Positions 1-8,890 of a stretch of 41,189 bases of DNA are shown here, in pieces. The notes beneath the pieces are model-generated. The model was not told where the DNA came from. It made no database searches and saw only the letters and a program-made list of their open reading frames with translations. The stretch's first letter is position 1. Each line of letters opens with the position of its first letter. The translations under genes and the position numbers were made by a program. Source of the stretch: Chitinophagales bacterium (GTDB taxonomy: Bacteria > Bacteroidota > Bacteroidia > Chitinophagales > JADIYW01); contig JAMLHJ010000017.1 in NCBI GenBank assembly GCA_023957245.1, positions 1-41,189 of the forward strand, read 5' to 3'.

Positions 1-91
1 ACATTATTCAACTTGAATTTATTACTTTAAAATACAAAAGATTAGCTATATTTGAAAGAGTCTGGGAAAGATTTATTTTCACAGACTGGCT

Positions 92-146
92 ATATAGACA
101 ACATCACTATAGCCATCAGAGCACGAGCGAGACGCTCGCACAAACT
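92..146. repeat. 55-bp direct repeat, copy A, with REP-like hairpin
   Basis: This 55-bp stretch recurs in the same orientation at 971-1025 with 4 mismatches. Its right part holds an imperfect hairpin (arm GCACGAGCG, loop AGA, then a mutated partner arm) followed by CAAACT. The same core appears around the broken transposase at 18835. Sequence before the repeat (1-91) has no supported gene. Confidence 0.75.
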
Positions 147-263
147 GGGGGGACTGACTTGCGAAAAAAAGTAATGCCTACACCCAAAATCATCACAAAT
201 AAAACAAGCCCTAAAAACCACAAAAAATACAACCCAAAAACGTCCATTACTCTAAATTTTACA

Positions 264-294
264 TTGATATTTTCCAGTTTATTTATTAATTTTG
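264..294 (+). promoter_or_regulatory. Bacteroidota-type promoter for the DUF6150-like gene
   Basis: TTG at 264-266, a 20-nt spacer, then TAATTTTG at 287-294, which fits TAnnTTTG exactly. The predicted start of transcription lies near 300, leaving a leader of about 20 nt before the ATG at 320. Confidence 0.6.
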
Positions 295-319
295 ATAGAA
301 ATCAAATAAAAGACTAAAA

Positions 320-655
320 ATGAAAAAGCTTATTTTAATTATATCATTGTTGTTTGTTTTCACTATTGCAAATGCTCAAAAAGTATATTCTGTTGATTAT
401 GAGAATCAGGCGGATGTAAAGGTCTTTGTTGTTAATTATGAAAATCAAGCAGACTTGAAAGTATATAAAGTTAAATATGAAAACCAAGCTGACAATAATG
501 ATGGCAAATGGTTTTTTACTCAATATTCTAACAGTGCAAAAAAGAAAATATACTTTGTAAAGTACGAAAATCAAGCAGATTTAAAAATCTATTTTGTGGA
601 TTATGAAAATCAAGCAGGATGGAGAAATAATTCTAAAAAACACTTGATGTATTAA
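320..655 (+). CDS. Secreted DUF6150-like YENQAD-repeat protein
   Basis: A 111-residue protein with an N-terminal signal peptide (about residues 1-19, ending ANAQ). The mature part is almost entirely short repeats: five copies of YENQA(D/G), most preceded by a valine- or tyrosine-rich strand such as YSVD, FVVN or YKVK, plus one diverged unit (FFTQYSNSAKKK). It resembles the small Bacteroidota proteins grouped as DUF6150, whose function is unknown. Alternating hydrophobic and polar residues suggest a small all-beta exported protein. The ATG follows a good TAnnTTTG promoter at a short distance. It stands alone, with repeat-rich non-coding DNA on both sides. Family assignment is from memory of the repeat and length. 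Confidence 0.85.
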   Translation: MKKLILIISLLFVFTIANAQKVYSVDYENQADVKVFVVNYENQADLKVYKVKYENQADNNDGKWFFTQYSNSAKKKIYFVKYENQADLKIYFVDYENQAGWRNNSKKHLMY

Positions 656-970
656 AAGCGCTTACTCTGGACTTTTCTATTAATCTACCTAAAATCTCTA
701 TCTCTTAATTTGGGACAAACACTAAGAAAATAAATTAGTGCATAGTTAAAAAAAACAAAAGTTGGCTACAGTTTATGCACACTCAAGTTCTGTCCTTCCC
801 ACTTTCATATACAAATATTAAACTATAATTTTTAATAAACAATAAAACCATCCAAGAAATAGCAAATTTAAACCTTAGTGAAAGGAACATAAAATCAGCC
901 GATCAATCAGGTTATATCACTATCGTACCTGATAATATAGGTTTTGACCCATTCCATAATCCTGATAGCG

Positions 971-1025
971 ATATAGACGACATCACTATAGCCATCGGAG
1001 CACGAGCGAGACGCTCGTGCAAACT
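971..1025. repeat. 55-bp direct repeat, copy B, with perfect REP-like hairpin
   Basis: Second copy of the element at 92-146. Here the hairpin is perfect: arms GCACGAGCG (1000-1008) and CGCTCGTGC (1012-1020) around loop AGA, followed by AAACT. The difference from copy A lies partly in the arm, so copy B is the better preserved hairpin. Confidence 0.75.
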
Positions 1026-1033
1026 AGGGCAAT

Positions 1034-1105
1034 GTCATTCCTGCGGAAGCAGGAATCTCAGAAATGGTAAAATTAGGTTAGAGATTCCCATTTTCATGGG
1101 AATGA
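1034..1105. repeat. BIME-like pair of inverted hairpins
   Basis: Two 8-bp hairpins face each other. ATTCCTGC/GCAGGAAT with loop GGAA lies at 1037-1056, and ATTCCCAT/ATGGGAAT with loop TTTC lies at 1084-1103. The outer borders GTC and GAC, and the inner borders CTC and GAG, are also inverted, so the whole is two REP-like units head to head around a 27-bp AT-rich centre. Confidence 0.75.
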
Positions 1106-1143
1106 CAAAATAAGGGAGATAGGCTTCGACAACCACCAGCATT
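1068..1143 (+). repeat. 76-bp dispersed repeat, left copy
   Basis: The reverse complement of 41111-41186 matches this stretch with only two mismatches. The copy covers the right half of the BIME-like element and about 40 bp beyond it, so the repeat is larger than the hairpins alone. Confidence 0.85.
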
Positions 1144-1222
1144 TTTATCTTTCCTCTCACTTCTCATAACATCTTCACATTCTCAAAAGACAATACGATC
1201 AATATAAAAGAGAAAAATACTG

Positions 1223-3184
1223 TTACTTAAAAATTACAGTACCGGGAATTTTGGCAATCTCCTTCTTACTGTTTTGAAGATGGAGCTTTTCTTGTAATTT
1301 TTGCTCAATCTGCTCAAAATTATCAGGTGAACCATTTATTGAAAGTTCTTTTATCTCCTGATCTATCACTTTCAGACGTTCTAAAATCTTGTGATACATA
1401 TATCTATTAATCGTAGAAACTACATCATATTCCCATACTCTCTCTCTTCCTTTGACGACAATATTATACTGAGACTCCCATTTGGGGCTCAACTCATAAG
1501 GCGAAATATTCAAATCAATGATAAAAGATTTAATCTCCTCATCCTGATAGAATTTATCATCTTGTAGATTCTCAAAAGAAACCCCATTATCATAAAATTC
1601 AACATAAGTGTTAAAAATTTTCTGATAGGTTTGATTAAAAAATGGTGTTCCTTCAATATGATTAAGGATATAATTCACAACTATTTCTTCATCGCTCATC
1701 ACTCGATTACCATGCAAAAACAATATTCTCAAAACGTCCTTTTCTTGATTAGCTAATTGATTATCAATTGGAGATTGAGGTATAGATTCTTGTTCAATTT
1801 TGACTTTTTGCTCTATTAATTCCTTAGCCAAATCAATATCAGCAGAATCGGTAATCTGTTTTCTTTGTTTGTATAATTGTATCGCAAACTTATTGACTTC
1901 CTTGATGAGAATATCTTCTGACAATTCAGCTAGCGTACTACATTCTCTGGTATAAAAAGCCTTTCTAATAGGATCTTGAATCAAAGCAAGACTCTCTACA
2001 ATACTACGAATAGCATTGGCTTTTAATGATGGATCATTATTGGCTGATTTTAATAAAATATCTGCCTTAAAAAAGATAAAATCTTTCTTATTATCTTGGA
2101 TATATTGCAGTGTAACTTCTGCTCCTTTGGAATTGACAAATGAATCTGGATCTTCGCCATCTGGAAGAACAACGACTTTCACATTCATATCTTCTTCCAG
2201 CATGATATCTACACCTCTCAGAGCGGCATTAATTCCCGCCTTATCTCCATCATAAATCAAGATGATATTATTGGAAAACCGCTTGATTAGCCTTACTTGC
2301 TCTTTGGTCAGTGCAGTACCCGAACTAGCCACTATATTAGTAATACCTGCCTGATAAAAACTCAACACATCAGTATAACCTTCAACTAGGTAACAAGCAT
2401 CTTGTTTACGTATCTCATTTTTAGCCTGAAAAATACCATATACTAATTTCCCTTTGGTATAAATTTCAGTTTCAGGTGAGTTAATATATTTTGCTTGTTT
2501 GACATCTTTAGTCATTATTCTCCCACCAAAAGCCACCACTTTACCACTCAAATTGTGTATTGGAAACATGACTCTAGCACGAAAAAAATCATAAAAATGT
2601 TTTTCATCTTTTGCCTTAACCAATCCAGCTTTTTGAAGAATACTTAATTGATACCCAACTTTTTGTGCGGCTTTTGTAAAGTTCTCAAAACCATCAGGAG
2701 CATAACCCAATTCAAAATCATTGATAGTCTTATCTGTAAAACCTCGATAATGAAAATAAGAAAGACCAACAACCTTGCCTTCTTCCGTATTTAATAATTC
2801 ATCTTGATAATACTTAGCTGCATACTTCATGGCAATAAACAAACTATCCTTATTTGTCTGCTCAGCTTTCTGTTCATCACTTAATTGTGTATTTGTTTCT
2901 TCAACTTCTATTCTATATTTGGAAGCCAAATACTTCAATCCTTCAGGGTAGTTAAGATGTTCATGTTCCATGACAAATTTCAATGGATCACCCGCTGCTC
3001 CACAACCAAAACATTTATAGATATTTTTTGCTGGAGAAACCACAAAAGACGGTGTTTTCTCATCATGGAAAGGGCAAACACCCTTGTAATTGGCACCTGC
3101 TTTCTTTAAATGCACAAAATCTCCTACCACCTCTTCAATACGGGCGTATTCCAATATCTTATCAATGGTCTCTTTAGAAATCAT
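1223..3184 (-). CDS. dnaG: DNA primase DnaG
   Basis: Makes the RNA primers for chromosome replication, working with the replicative helicase at the fork. The 653 residues have the usual DnaG order. The N-terminal CHC2 zinc domain has C37, H40, C58 and C61 (CPFH and CFGC). The central catalytic core contains the TOPRIM domain, with glutamate in YLVEGYTD near residue 268 and the metal-binding DGD near 312-314. The C-terminal third is weakly conserved and helical, as expected for the helicase-binding region. Length is normal. The ATG start reads MISKETIDKI, a typical beginning. A weak promoter lies just upstream. glpD follows it upstream on the same strand, 105 bp away. No terminator is evident downstream, only repeats. 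Confidence 0.97.
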   Translation of the reverse strand: MISKETIDKILEYARIEEVVGDFVHLKKAGANYKGVCPFHDEKTPSFVVSPAKNIYKCFGCGAAGDPLKFVMEHEHLNYPEGLKYLASKYRIEVEETNTQLSDEQKAEQTNKDSLFIAMKYAAKYYQDELLNTEEGKVVGLSYFHYRGFTDKTINDFELGYAPDGFENFTKAAQKVGYQLSILQKAGLVKAKDEKHFYDFFRARVMFPIHNLSGKVVAFGGRIMTKDVKQAKYINSPETEIYTKGKLVYGIFQAKNEIRKQDACYLVEGYTDVLSFYQAGITNIVASSGTALTKEQVRLIKRFSNNIILIYDGDKAGINAALRGVDIMLEEDMNVKVVVLPDGEDPDSFVNSKGAEVTLQYIQDNKKDFIFFKADILLKSANNDPSLKANAIRSIVESLALIQDPIRKAFYTRECSTLAELSEDILIKEVNKFAIQLYKQRKQITDSADIDLAKELIEQKVKIEQESIPQSPIDNQLANQEKDVLRILFLHGNRVMSDEEIVVNYILNHIEGTPFFNQTYQKIFNTYVEFYDNGVSFENLQDDKFYQDEEIKSFIIDLNISPYELSPKWESQYNIVVKGRERVWEYDVVSTINRYMYHKILERLKVIDQEIKELSINGSPDNFEQIEQKLQEKLHLQNSKKEIAKIPGTVIFK

Positions 3185-3193
3185 AATGCGAAT

Positions 3194-3225
3194 TAAAGTT
3201 ATGAAAAATAAACCTTAAAGTTCAA
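3194..3225 (-). promoter_or_regulatory. Possible promoter for dnaG
   Basis: On the minus strand, TTG (3225-3223), a 21-nt spacer, then TAACTTTA (3201-3194), one mismatch from TAnnTTTG, 9 nt before the dnaG ATG. The very short leader makes this tentative. Confidence 0.35.
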
Positions 3226-3289
3226 TTTTGAAAATAGCTAGTCTTCTCTCTTTAAAAAAGAAAATAGGCAACAAATCAATAAAAATGGA

Positions 3290-4933
3290 CTAAGCTTTAA
3301 ATGAAATTACTGATTGATACTCACTAATAAAATTAGACAAATCCTTTTCTCCAAGAGATGAATGAATTCCTAATGATTTTTGAATATGCTCATGCACTAT
3401 TTGATAAATATTTTCCAGCTCTGGGCGTTCAAAATACAATCTACCTGTACGTCTTACAATAAAATCTGATACTGTTTGGCACATTTCATATTGAATAGAA
3501 TAATCTATCTCTGCCAATAATAATGCATTGGGCTGATTGGAATATTTAGTGGCTGCATTATTTAAAATTGCAACCGAATTGGAACCATATTTTCTAGCGA
3601 GAGATTTGACTATTTTATCATCAAAATATGAATAGGTATTCACTAATTTTTCTTCAAAATCGCCTATACTTTTTTCACCAGAAATATCTCCTCCTGAAAG
3701 CACAATCGTATCAGTCGAACAAGAAACATAAGACCTCCCTTCTTCTCTCATCAATTGCTTCAAAGCAACATCTACAGCTCTTTCAGCCATTTTTCTAAAT
3801 CCCGTCAATTTACCTCCAGCTATTGAAATCAATCCTGATTCTGAAATAAATAATTCATCTTTTCGGGACAAATCTGAAGGAGATTTCCCATCTTCATGTA
3901 TCAGTGGTCTTAATCCAGACCAGGAAGACTTGACATCATCTGTCGTCAATTGAATGCTAGGAAAAATATAATTAGCAGCTTTAAGAATATAATCTACATC
4001 TGATTTATCTGCAAAACATTGCTCCAAACTCCCTTTATAATTGGTATCGGTCGTTCCAATATAAACAATATCTTGTCTTGGAATTGCAAAAACCATACGT
4101 CCATCTGTAGGCACATCAAAATATACAGCTTGGCGTATAGGTAGCCTTTCTTTAGGCACAACAATATGTACCCCTTTTGTCAAATGTAATCTTTTTCCTT
4201 TCAGAGAATTGTCAGATTTTCTTAAATCATCTACCCAAGGACCAGCGGCATTGATAACTTTTTTAGCTTTCAATTGAAAATTTTTTCCAGTTCTCAAATC
4301 TTCTACTTGAGCACCACACACAATACCCTCTTTATAAATCAATTGAGTCGCCTGAGTATAATTGACAGCCAAGGCACCTTTACTCAAAGCAGTTTTCAAT
4401 ACTTCTATCGTCAACCTTGCATCATCAGAACGATATTCAATATAAATACCTCCACCTAATAAAATTTCTTCTCGAAGCAATGGTTCATGTGCTAATGTTT
4501 TCGATTTATTCAACATAAATCTTCGTTCTTTCTTCTCTACTCCTGCCAGTCTATCATAAACATACAAACCAAATGACGTAGAATATTTTCCCAAAGAACC
4601 ACCTTTGATAATTGGCAAAAGCATTTTTTCAGGATAAACAATATGAGGTGCATTTTGAAACAAAATCGTCCTTTCATGACCTGTTTCCCTTACAATTCCA
4701 AACTCCAATTGCTTTAAGTATCGCAAACCTCCATGAATTAATTTGGTAGAACGGCTACTGGTTCCTTCTGCAAAATCGCCTTTCTCTATCAAAGCAACTT
4801 TCAAACCTCTACTTGCAGCATCTAATGCGATACCTGCTCCCGTTATTCCTCCTCCTACAACTAAAATATCAAATTCCTCAGAACTAAGGGTTTCAATCAA
4901 TTTCCCTCTCTCCAAACTATTCATAGACTCCAT
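3290..4933 (-). CDS. glpD: Glycerol-3-phosphate dehydrogenase (FAD), GlpD
   Basis: Oxidises sn-glycerol 3-phosphate to dihydroxyacetone phosphate at the membrane and passes electrons to quinone. The 547-residue protein has the N-terminal FAD-binding dinucleotide fold (VVGGGITGAG near residue 25) and the GlpD signatures EGTSSRSTKLIHGGLRYL and, further on, GLRPLI and ISIAGGKLTGFR. The C-terminal helical domain (about 400-547) is present, so it is complete. ATG at 4933 reads MESMNSLERG; a second ATG three codons later is equally possible. A second, more divergent GlpD is encoded at 35090-36646, so this one is the likelier catabolic enzyme; that split is inference. No glycerol kinase or facilitator gene is nearby. 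Confidence 0.93.
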   Translation of the reverse strand: MESMNSLERGKLIETLSSEEFDILVVGGGITGAGIALDAASRGLKVALIEKGDFAEGTSSRSTKLIHGGLRYLKQLEFGIVRETGHERTILFQNAPHIVYPEKMLLPIIKGGSLGKYSTSFGLYVYDRLAGVEKKERRFMLNKSKTLAHEPLLREEILLGGGIYIEYRSDDARLTIEVLKTALSKGALAVNYTQATQLIYKEGIVCGAQVEDLRTGKNFQLKAKKVINAAGPWVDDLRKSDNSLKGKRLHLTKGVHIVVPKERLPIRQAVYFDVPTDGRMVFAIPRQDIVYIGTTDTNYKGSLEQCFADKSDVDYILKAANYIFPSIQLTTDDVKSSWSGLRPLIHEDGKSPSDLSRKDELFISESGLISIAGGKLTGFRKMAERAVDVALKQLMREEGRSYVSCSTDTIVLSGGDISGEKSIGDFEEKLVNTYSYFDDKIVKSLARKYGSNSVAILNNAATKYSNQPNALLLAEIDYSIQYEMCQTVSDFIVRRTGRLYFERPELENIYQIVHEHIQKSLGIHSSLGEKDLSNFISEYQSVISFKA

Positions 4934-5120
4934 CTACTCAAAAAAATTATAAATCGAACGTGTAAAAATTTAATAAGCAATCATCCCTTCTATTACCTAA
5001 GATCTATTTAGAAATAACATTTTATACATCATTAATTCTAAACTTTTTAAATTAAAAAATTAAGAGAAAAATTAAACCAACACTTTATTAAAATAAATTA
5101 ATTACCAATAAATCAATATC

Positions 5121-6749
5121 TTATACTTGAAAAACTCCAACATTAAATCTTTCAACTGGTGCATTATTTGCAGCTTCGATACCCATAGAAATCCATTTTC
5201 TTGTTTCTAAAGGGTCAATAATAGCATCTATCCATAATCTTGCACCTGCATAATATGGAGTAGTAGTTTCATTATACTTATCTGTGATTTTAGAAAGCAA
5301 CTCATTCTTTTCCTCATCAGATAATGTTTGCCCTTTTGACTCCATAGAAGCTACTTGAATTTGCAACAAAACCTTTGCTGCTTGCTCACCACCCATTACA
5401 GCGATCTTAGACATCGGCCAACCTACGATTAAACGTGGATCATAAGCCTTTCCACACATTGCATAATTGCCTGCTCCATAGGAATTTCCTGTTACGATAG
5501 TAAATTTAGGAACAGTACTATTAGAAACAGCATTGACCATTTTGGCTCCATCTTTAATAATTCCTCCATGCTCTGAGCGACTGCCTACCATAAAGCCTGT
5601 TACATCTTGTAAGAACACCAAAGGAATCTTTTTTTGATTGCACAACATAATAAATCTTGCAGCTTTATCTGCTGAATCTGAATAAATTACACCTCCAAAC
5701 TGCATCTCTCCTTTAGCACTTTTGACAACGCTTCTTTGATTGGCGACAATCCCTACAGCCCAACCATCAACTCGTGCATAAGCGCATACTATCGTCTGTC
5801 CATAATCAGGTTTATATTCAGTAAACTCAGAGTCATCTACTAAACGTTTTATGATTTCTCTAGTATCATAAGGTTTGTGAGTAGCTCCAGAATAAATACC
5901 ATAAATTTCTTCTTGTTTCAATGAAGGAGATTTAGGTGCAATACGGTTAAATCCTGCTTTATCATTTTGCCCAAATTGAGAAACCAATTGCTTAATTGTA
6001 TCTAGGCAAGTTGTATCATCTGGCATATTATAATCACAGACACCACTAATTGCAGTCTGTGTATGAGCACCTCCCAATGTTTCTTTATCAACATTTTCTC
6101 CAATAGCTGCTTTCACAAGATATGGTCCAGCTAAGAAAATAGAGCCTTGTTGATCTACAATCAATGACTCATCGGACATGATAGGCAAATATGCACCTCC
6201 AGCCACACAACTGCCCATAATCGCTGAAATCTGTGGAATGCCCATAGAGGACATTCTAGCATTATTTCTAAAGATTCGTCCAAAGTTTTCTTTATCAGGA
6301 AAAATCTCATCTTGCATTGGCAAAAATGCTCCTGCACTATCCACTAAATAAATCACAGGAAGTCTATTTTCCATTGCTATTTCTTGCGCTCGCAAATTTT
6401 TCTTTCCAGTAATCGGAAACCATGCTCCTGCTTTCACCGTTGCGTCATTGGCAACAATCATACACATTTTACCAGAAATATATCCTATAACAGACACCAC
6501 ACCTCCAGAAGGACAACCACCATACTCTGGATACATCCCTTCACCTGCCAATGCACCTATTTCAATGAACTCACTTTCTTTATCCAATAAGTAATCTATC
6601 CTTTCACGAGCAGTCATTTTGCCTTTTTTATGCTCAGATTCAATCTTCTTCTCTCCTCCGCCTAAATAAACTTTCTTCAGTTTAGATTTCAATTCATAGA
6701 TAGCCAATTTCATGGCATCTTCATTCTTATTGTATTCTAGTTCGTTCAT
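5121..6749 (-). CDS. Acyl-CoA carboxylase carboxyltransferase (beta) subunit, MCC-like
   Basis: Carboxyltransferase subunit of a biotin-dependent acyl-CoA carboxylase: moves the carboxyl group from biotin to an acyl-CoA. The 542 residues contain both crotonase-like halves. The N-half has GGGEKKIESEHKKGKMTARERID, ANDATVKAGAWFPITGKK and YLVDSAGAFLPMQ; the C-half has FLQDVTGFMVGS and GNSYGAGNYAMCG. The pattern resembles methylcrotonyl-CoA carboxylase beta more than propionyl-CoA carboxylase, which would place it in leucine breakdown, but substrate cannot be decided from sequence alone. The biotin carboxylase/carrier subunit is not in the window, so the partner is encoded elsewhere. Transcribed alone from a well-matched promoter at 6775-6804. 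Confidence 0.92.
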   Translation of the reverse strand: MNELEYNKNEDAMKLAIYELKSKLKKVYLGGGEKKIESEHKKGKMTARERIDYLLDKESEFIEIGALAGEGMYPEYGGCPSGGVVSVIGYISGKMCMIVANDATVKAGAWFPITGKKNLRAQEIAMENRLPVIYLVDSAGAFLPMQDEIFPDKENFGRIFRNNARMSSMGIPQISAIMGSCVAGGAYLPIMSDESLIVDQQGSIFLAGPYLVKAAIGENVDKETLGGAHTQTAISGVCDYNMPDDTTCLDTIKQLVSQFGQNDKAGFNRIAPKSPSLKQEEIYGIYSGATHKPYDTREIIKRLVDDSEFTEYKPDYGQTIVCAYARVDGWAVGIVANQRSVVKSAKGEMQFGGVIYSDSADKAARFIMLCNQKKIPLVFLQDVTGFMVGSRSEHGGIIKDGAKMVNAVSNSTVPKFTIVTGNSYGAGNYAMCGKAYDPRLIVGWPMSKIAVMGGEQAAKVLLQIQVASMESKGQTLSDEEKNELLSKITDKYNETTTPYYAGARLWIDAIIDPLETRKWISMGIEAANNAPVERFNVGVFQV

Positions 6750-6774
6750 TATTTGTCTTTAAAATCGAAAGTAT

Positions 6775-6804
6775 CAAAAGTAGTAATTTTTGATGAAAGT
6801 CAAA
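6775..6804 (-). promoter_or_regulatory. Bacteroidota-type promoter for the carboxyltransferase gene
   Basis: On the minus strand TTTG (6804-6801), an 18-nt spacer, then TACTTTTG (6782-6775), an exact TAnnTTTG match. The ATG at 6749 follows 25 nt later. Confidence 0.6.
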
Positions 6805-6872
6805 AAGAGTTCATCTTTCAAAGTATTACTACTTCAAAATTTAGCACTTCAATAATATAGAAAAATACTTTA

Positions 6873-8189
6873 CTAAGAAATCTTCAATTGATTAGCGAAA
6901 GACCTATCAAAATGTACAGTTGCTTTGAGATTATACATGATACCAAATAATCCTACAAAAGCTCTATGAAGGAATAAAGCGTGTTGAGAACCTCTCGCAG
7001 CATTATCATTTTTCAAGTCCTGATTGCCATTTAACTCTTCTCCAAAATTTTGTAAATCAATATTATACTGTTCATCACCAAAATCAAAACTATCTGCACG
7101 CAATGGACGGCTAATCAATTCAATAATTTTCAATGTGATATCTGTGTATAATCTTTCTTCATCAGGAGTATCTGTCTCTCTGATAAAATCTAGATATAAA
7201 AATATTTTTTTAAGCTGTTCTGGGTCATTGAGAACTTCATCTTTCACTAATGAAAAATAATAATTGTAAAAATCTTCAGACAACACTTTAGAACAACCGA
7301 AATCTATTACACCCAATTTCAAATCATCTGTCACTAAAAAGTTTCCAGGATGCAAATCGGCATGAAATTTCCTTTTGCTATGAATCTGGTCTTGAAAAAA
7401 ATCTACTAATGTTTGTGCAATAATATTTTTCTTCTCTTGATCTGTTTCGTTCTTAATAAAATCATTGAGACTTTGACCTTCCAACCAGTCCATTGTCAAT
7501 ATCCTATGATTGGACAATTCTGGATAGTATTGAGGAACAATAATCCTTGGATGGTTTTGAGCTACTTCATAAGCATCTTTACCATTACCCAATTCTTTTA
7601 CATAATCAGTTTCTTCAACTAATCTCTCTACGATTTCTTCTACATATTGCTCAACAGCAGCAGCTGAAACACCCATATATCTTAGTACAAACGGTTTGAC
7701 CATACTGATATCTGACTGGATACTATCAGCGACCCCAGGATATTGAATTTTCACAGCCAACCTCTTTCCATCTTTATATGCTTCATGCACTTGACCAATC
7801 GATGCAGCTGCAATTGCTTCAGGATTAAATACATCGTAAATATCATAAGGCGACTTGCCCATATATTTTCTAAAAGTATTCATCATCAGAGGGCCTGATA
7901 ATCTCATGGCGTTATTCTGAGCAGAAGCAAATTTTTCAGCATAAGCTTTAGGTAAAACACCAGTATCAACACTCAACATTTGAGCTATTTTTAATGCAGT
8001 TCCCTTAAGTTGGGATAAAACATTAAAAATCTCTTCAGCATTCTTTCTGTCCAACTCTTCTTTATCATCTTTTCCAAAAGCTTTCTTAGTATAATGGGCG
8101 GCATAATTCCCTCCCATTTTTACTCCTGCTTTGAAAAACTTAGAAGCCCTTGCTACTTTGCTTGTTGGTATTTTATTTTGTGTTTCCAT
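6873..8189 (-). CDS. AarF/UbiB (ABC1) family atypical kinase
   Basis: A 438-residue member of the ABC1/AarF/UbiB protein-kinase-like family, associated in other organisms with quinone and isoprenoid-lipid metabolism. Visible motifs: the family KxGQ segment in variant form KIAQ (GTALKIAQMLSVD), the alanine-rich nucleotide loop AAASIGQVHEA, the catalytic lysine in LAVKIQYPGV, the catalytic HADLHPGN and the metal-binding VIDFG. All kinase residues appear present. The start overlaps the end of the TetR-like gene by 17 bp, so the two are co-transcribed. The polyprenyl synthase diverging from this pair fits an isoprenoid-related role, but this is context only. Confidence 0.9.
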   Translation of the reverse strand: METQNKIPTSKVARASKFFKAGVKMGGNYAAHYTKKAFGKDDKEELDRKNAEEIFNVLSQLKGTALKIAQMLSVDTGVLPKAYAEKFASAQNNAMRLSGPLMMNTFRKYMGKSPYDIYDVFNPEAIAAASIGQVHEAYKDGKRLAVKIQYPGVADSIQSDISMVKPFVLRYMGVSAAAVEQYVEEIVERLVEETDYVKELGNGKDAYEVAQNHPRIIVPQYYPELSNHRILTMDWLEGQSLNDFIKNETDQEKKNIIAQTLVDFFQDQIHSKRKFHADLHPGNFLVTDDLKLGVIDFGCSKVLSEDFYNYYFSLVKDEVLNDPEQLKKIFLYLDFIRETDTPDEERLYTDITLKIIELISRPLRADSFDFGDEQYNIDLQNFGEELNGNQDLKNDNAARGSQHALFLHRAFVGLFGIMYNLKATVHFDRSFANQLKIS

Positions 8190-8781
8190 TATAGCTTTGT
8201 TTAAACATAAACTGAAAAAGATCTACCGCGCTATCTACTGCATTTGGAGCAATCGTATCAAATAATAAATTGACAAATTTCTCCACAGCTACATCTGTCT
8301 GCTCTTTATTCTCACTTTTATCTTTTGCCCAAAAAGACAATATAGATAATAGTACTAACCAAAAAAGTTTAGGATATATATTATATATAAACGGACGTTT
8401 TTGGATTTCTCCTCGCTCTTGCCCCTCTTCTATCAAAACTTTAACAAATGATAAATATTCTAATTTAAACTTGCTCAATAAAGGACTATTCCACCAAGAC
8501 AAAAAATTAGGCAATTGCATATTTATTAACGCGTCATCTTCAGAAATGTTTTGCAATAAAGCATATACGTATCCGAGCATTTTTTCTCTAGCAATATACT
8601 CCCCAAATGCATCATCTTCCACACATTGATTAAGAGTAAGAGTAGCATAATCCATCCATATCTCTTTCTCAACATCTGAAATAGATTCATACTCAGATAA
8701 ATCTTTTGAAATATCAGTAATATGTTTTGGCAAGCGTTGATTTTGCAGCACAAACTCCCTGTATTGATGTATTAATGTCAT
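8173..8781 (-). CDS. TetR-like protein, degenerate HTH, paired with AarF kinase
   Basis: A 202-residue helical protein resembling the Bacteroidota TetR-type proteins encoded directly before an AarF/ABC1 kinase. The N-terminal ~55 residues (YREFVLQNQRLPKHITDI...) occupy the place of the TetR DNA-binding domain, but it is short and lacks the usual strongly conserved turn. The rest is a TetR-C-like helical region with an aromatic, hydrophobic segment near 130-150 (YPKLFWLVLLSILSFWAK). It overlaps the kinase gene by 17 bp and begins 109 bp from the divergent polyprenyl synthase. It may act as a regulator or as a kinase partner rather than a repressor; the sequence does not settle this. Confidence 0.7.
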   Translation of the reverse strand: MTLIHQYREFVLQNQRLPKHITDISKDLSEYESISDVEKEIWMDYATLTLNQCVEDDAFGEYIAREKMLGYVYALLQNISEDDALINMQLPNFLSWWNSPLLSKFKLEYLSFVKVLIEEGQERGEIQKRPFIYNIYPKLFWLVLLSILSFWAKDKSENKEQTDVAVEKFVNLLFDTIAPNAVDSAVDLFQFMFKQSYNGNTK

Positions 8782-8838
8782 ACTTTAAAAGCTAGAAAAT
8801 AAAATGGTCAAAATGATTACTCAAATTTAAAGCCATTA

Positions 8839-8871
8839 TTGCATAATAAAGTTCTATTAAAGCTATTTTTG
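8839..8871 (+). promoter_or_regulatory. Likely promoter for the polyprenyl synthase
   Basis: TTG at 8839-8841, a 22-nt spacer and an exact TATTTTTG at 8864-8871, 19 nt before the ATG. The spacer is at the long end. The region also contains two similar stretches, GCATAATAAAGTT at 8842 and GCATTATAACAAAGTT at 8871, which could be an operator or chance. Confidence 0.45.
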
Positions 8872-8890
8872 CATTATAACAAAGTTAAAT

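Larger units (their letters stand above)
841..1113 (+). pseudogene. Open-frame remnant running into repeats
   Basis: A frame open from about 829 to TAA at 1111-1113 without a convincing start codon. Its first ~55 codons look protein-like (for example NLSERNIKSADQSGY and DNIGFDPFHNPDSDIDD). The frame then runs through the REP-like hairpin and the following inverted repeat, where the translation is clearly not genuine. I do not recognise the protein. It may be the tail of a gene interrupted by repeat insertion, or chance. The rest of 656-1222 holds only repeats and no other gene signal. Confidence 0.25.

Noticed and set aside
344..574. Minus-strand ORF antisense to the DUF6150-like gene
   Set aside because: Shadow of the repeat gene in another frame; no signal of its own.
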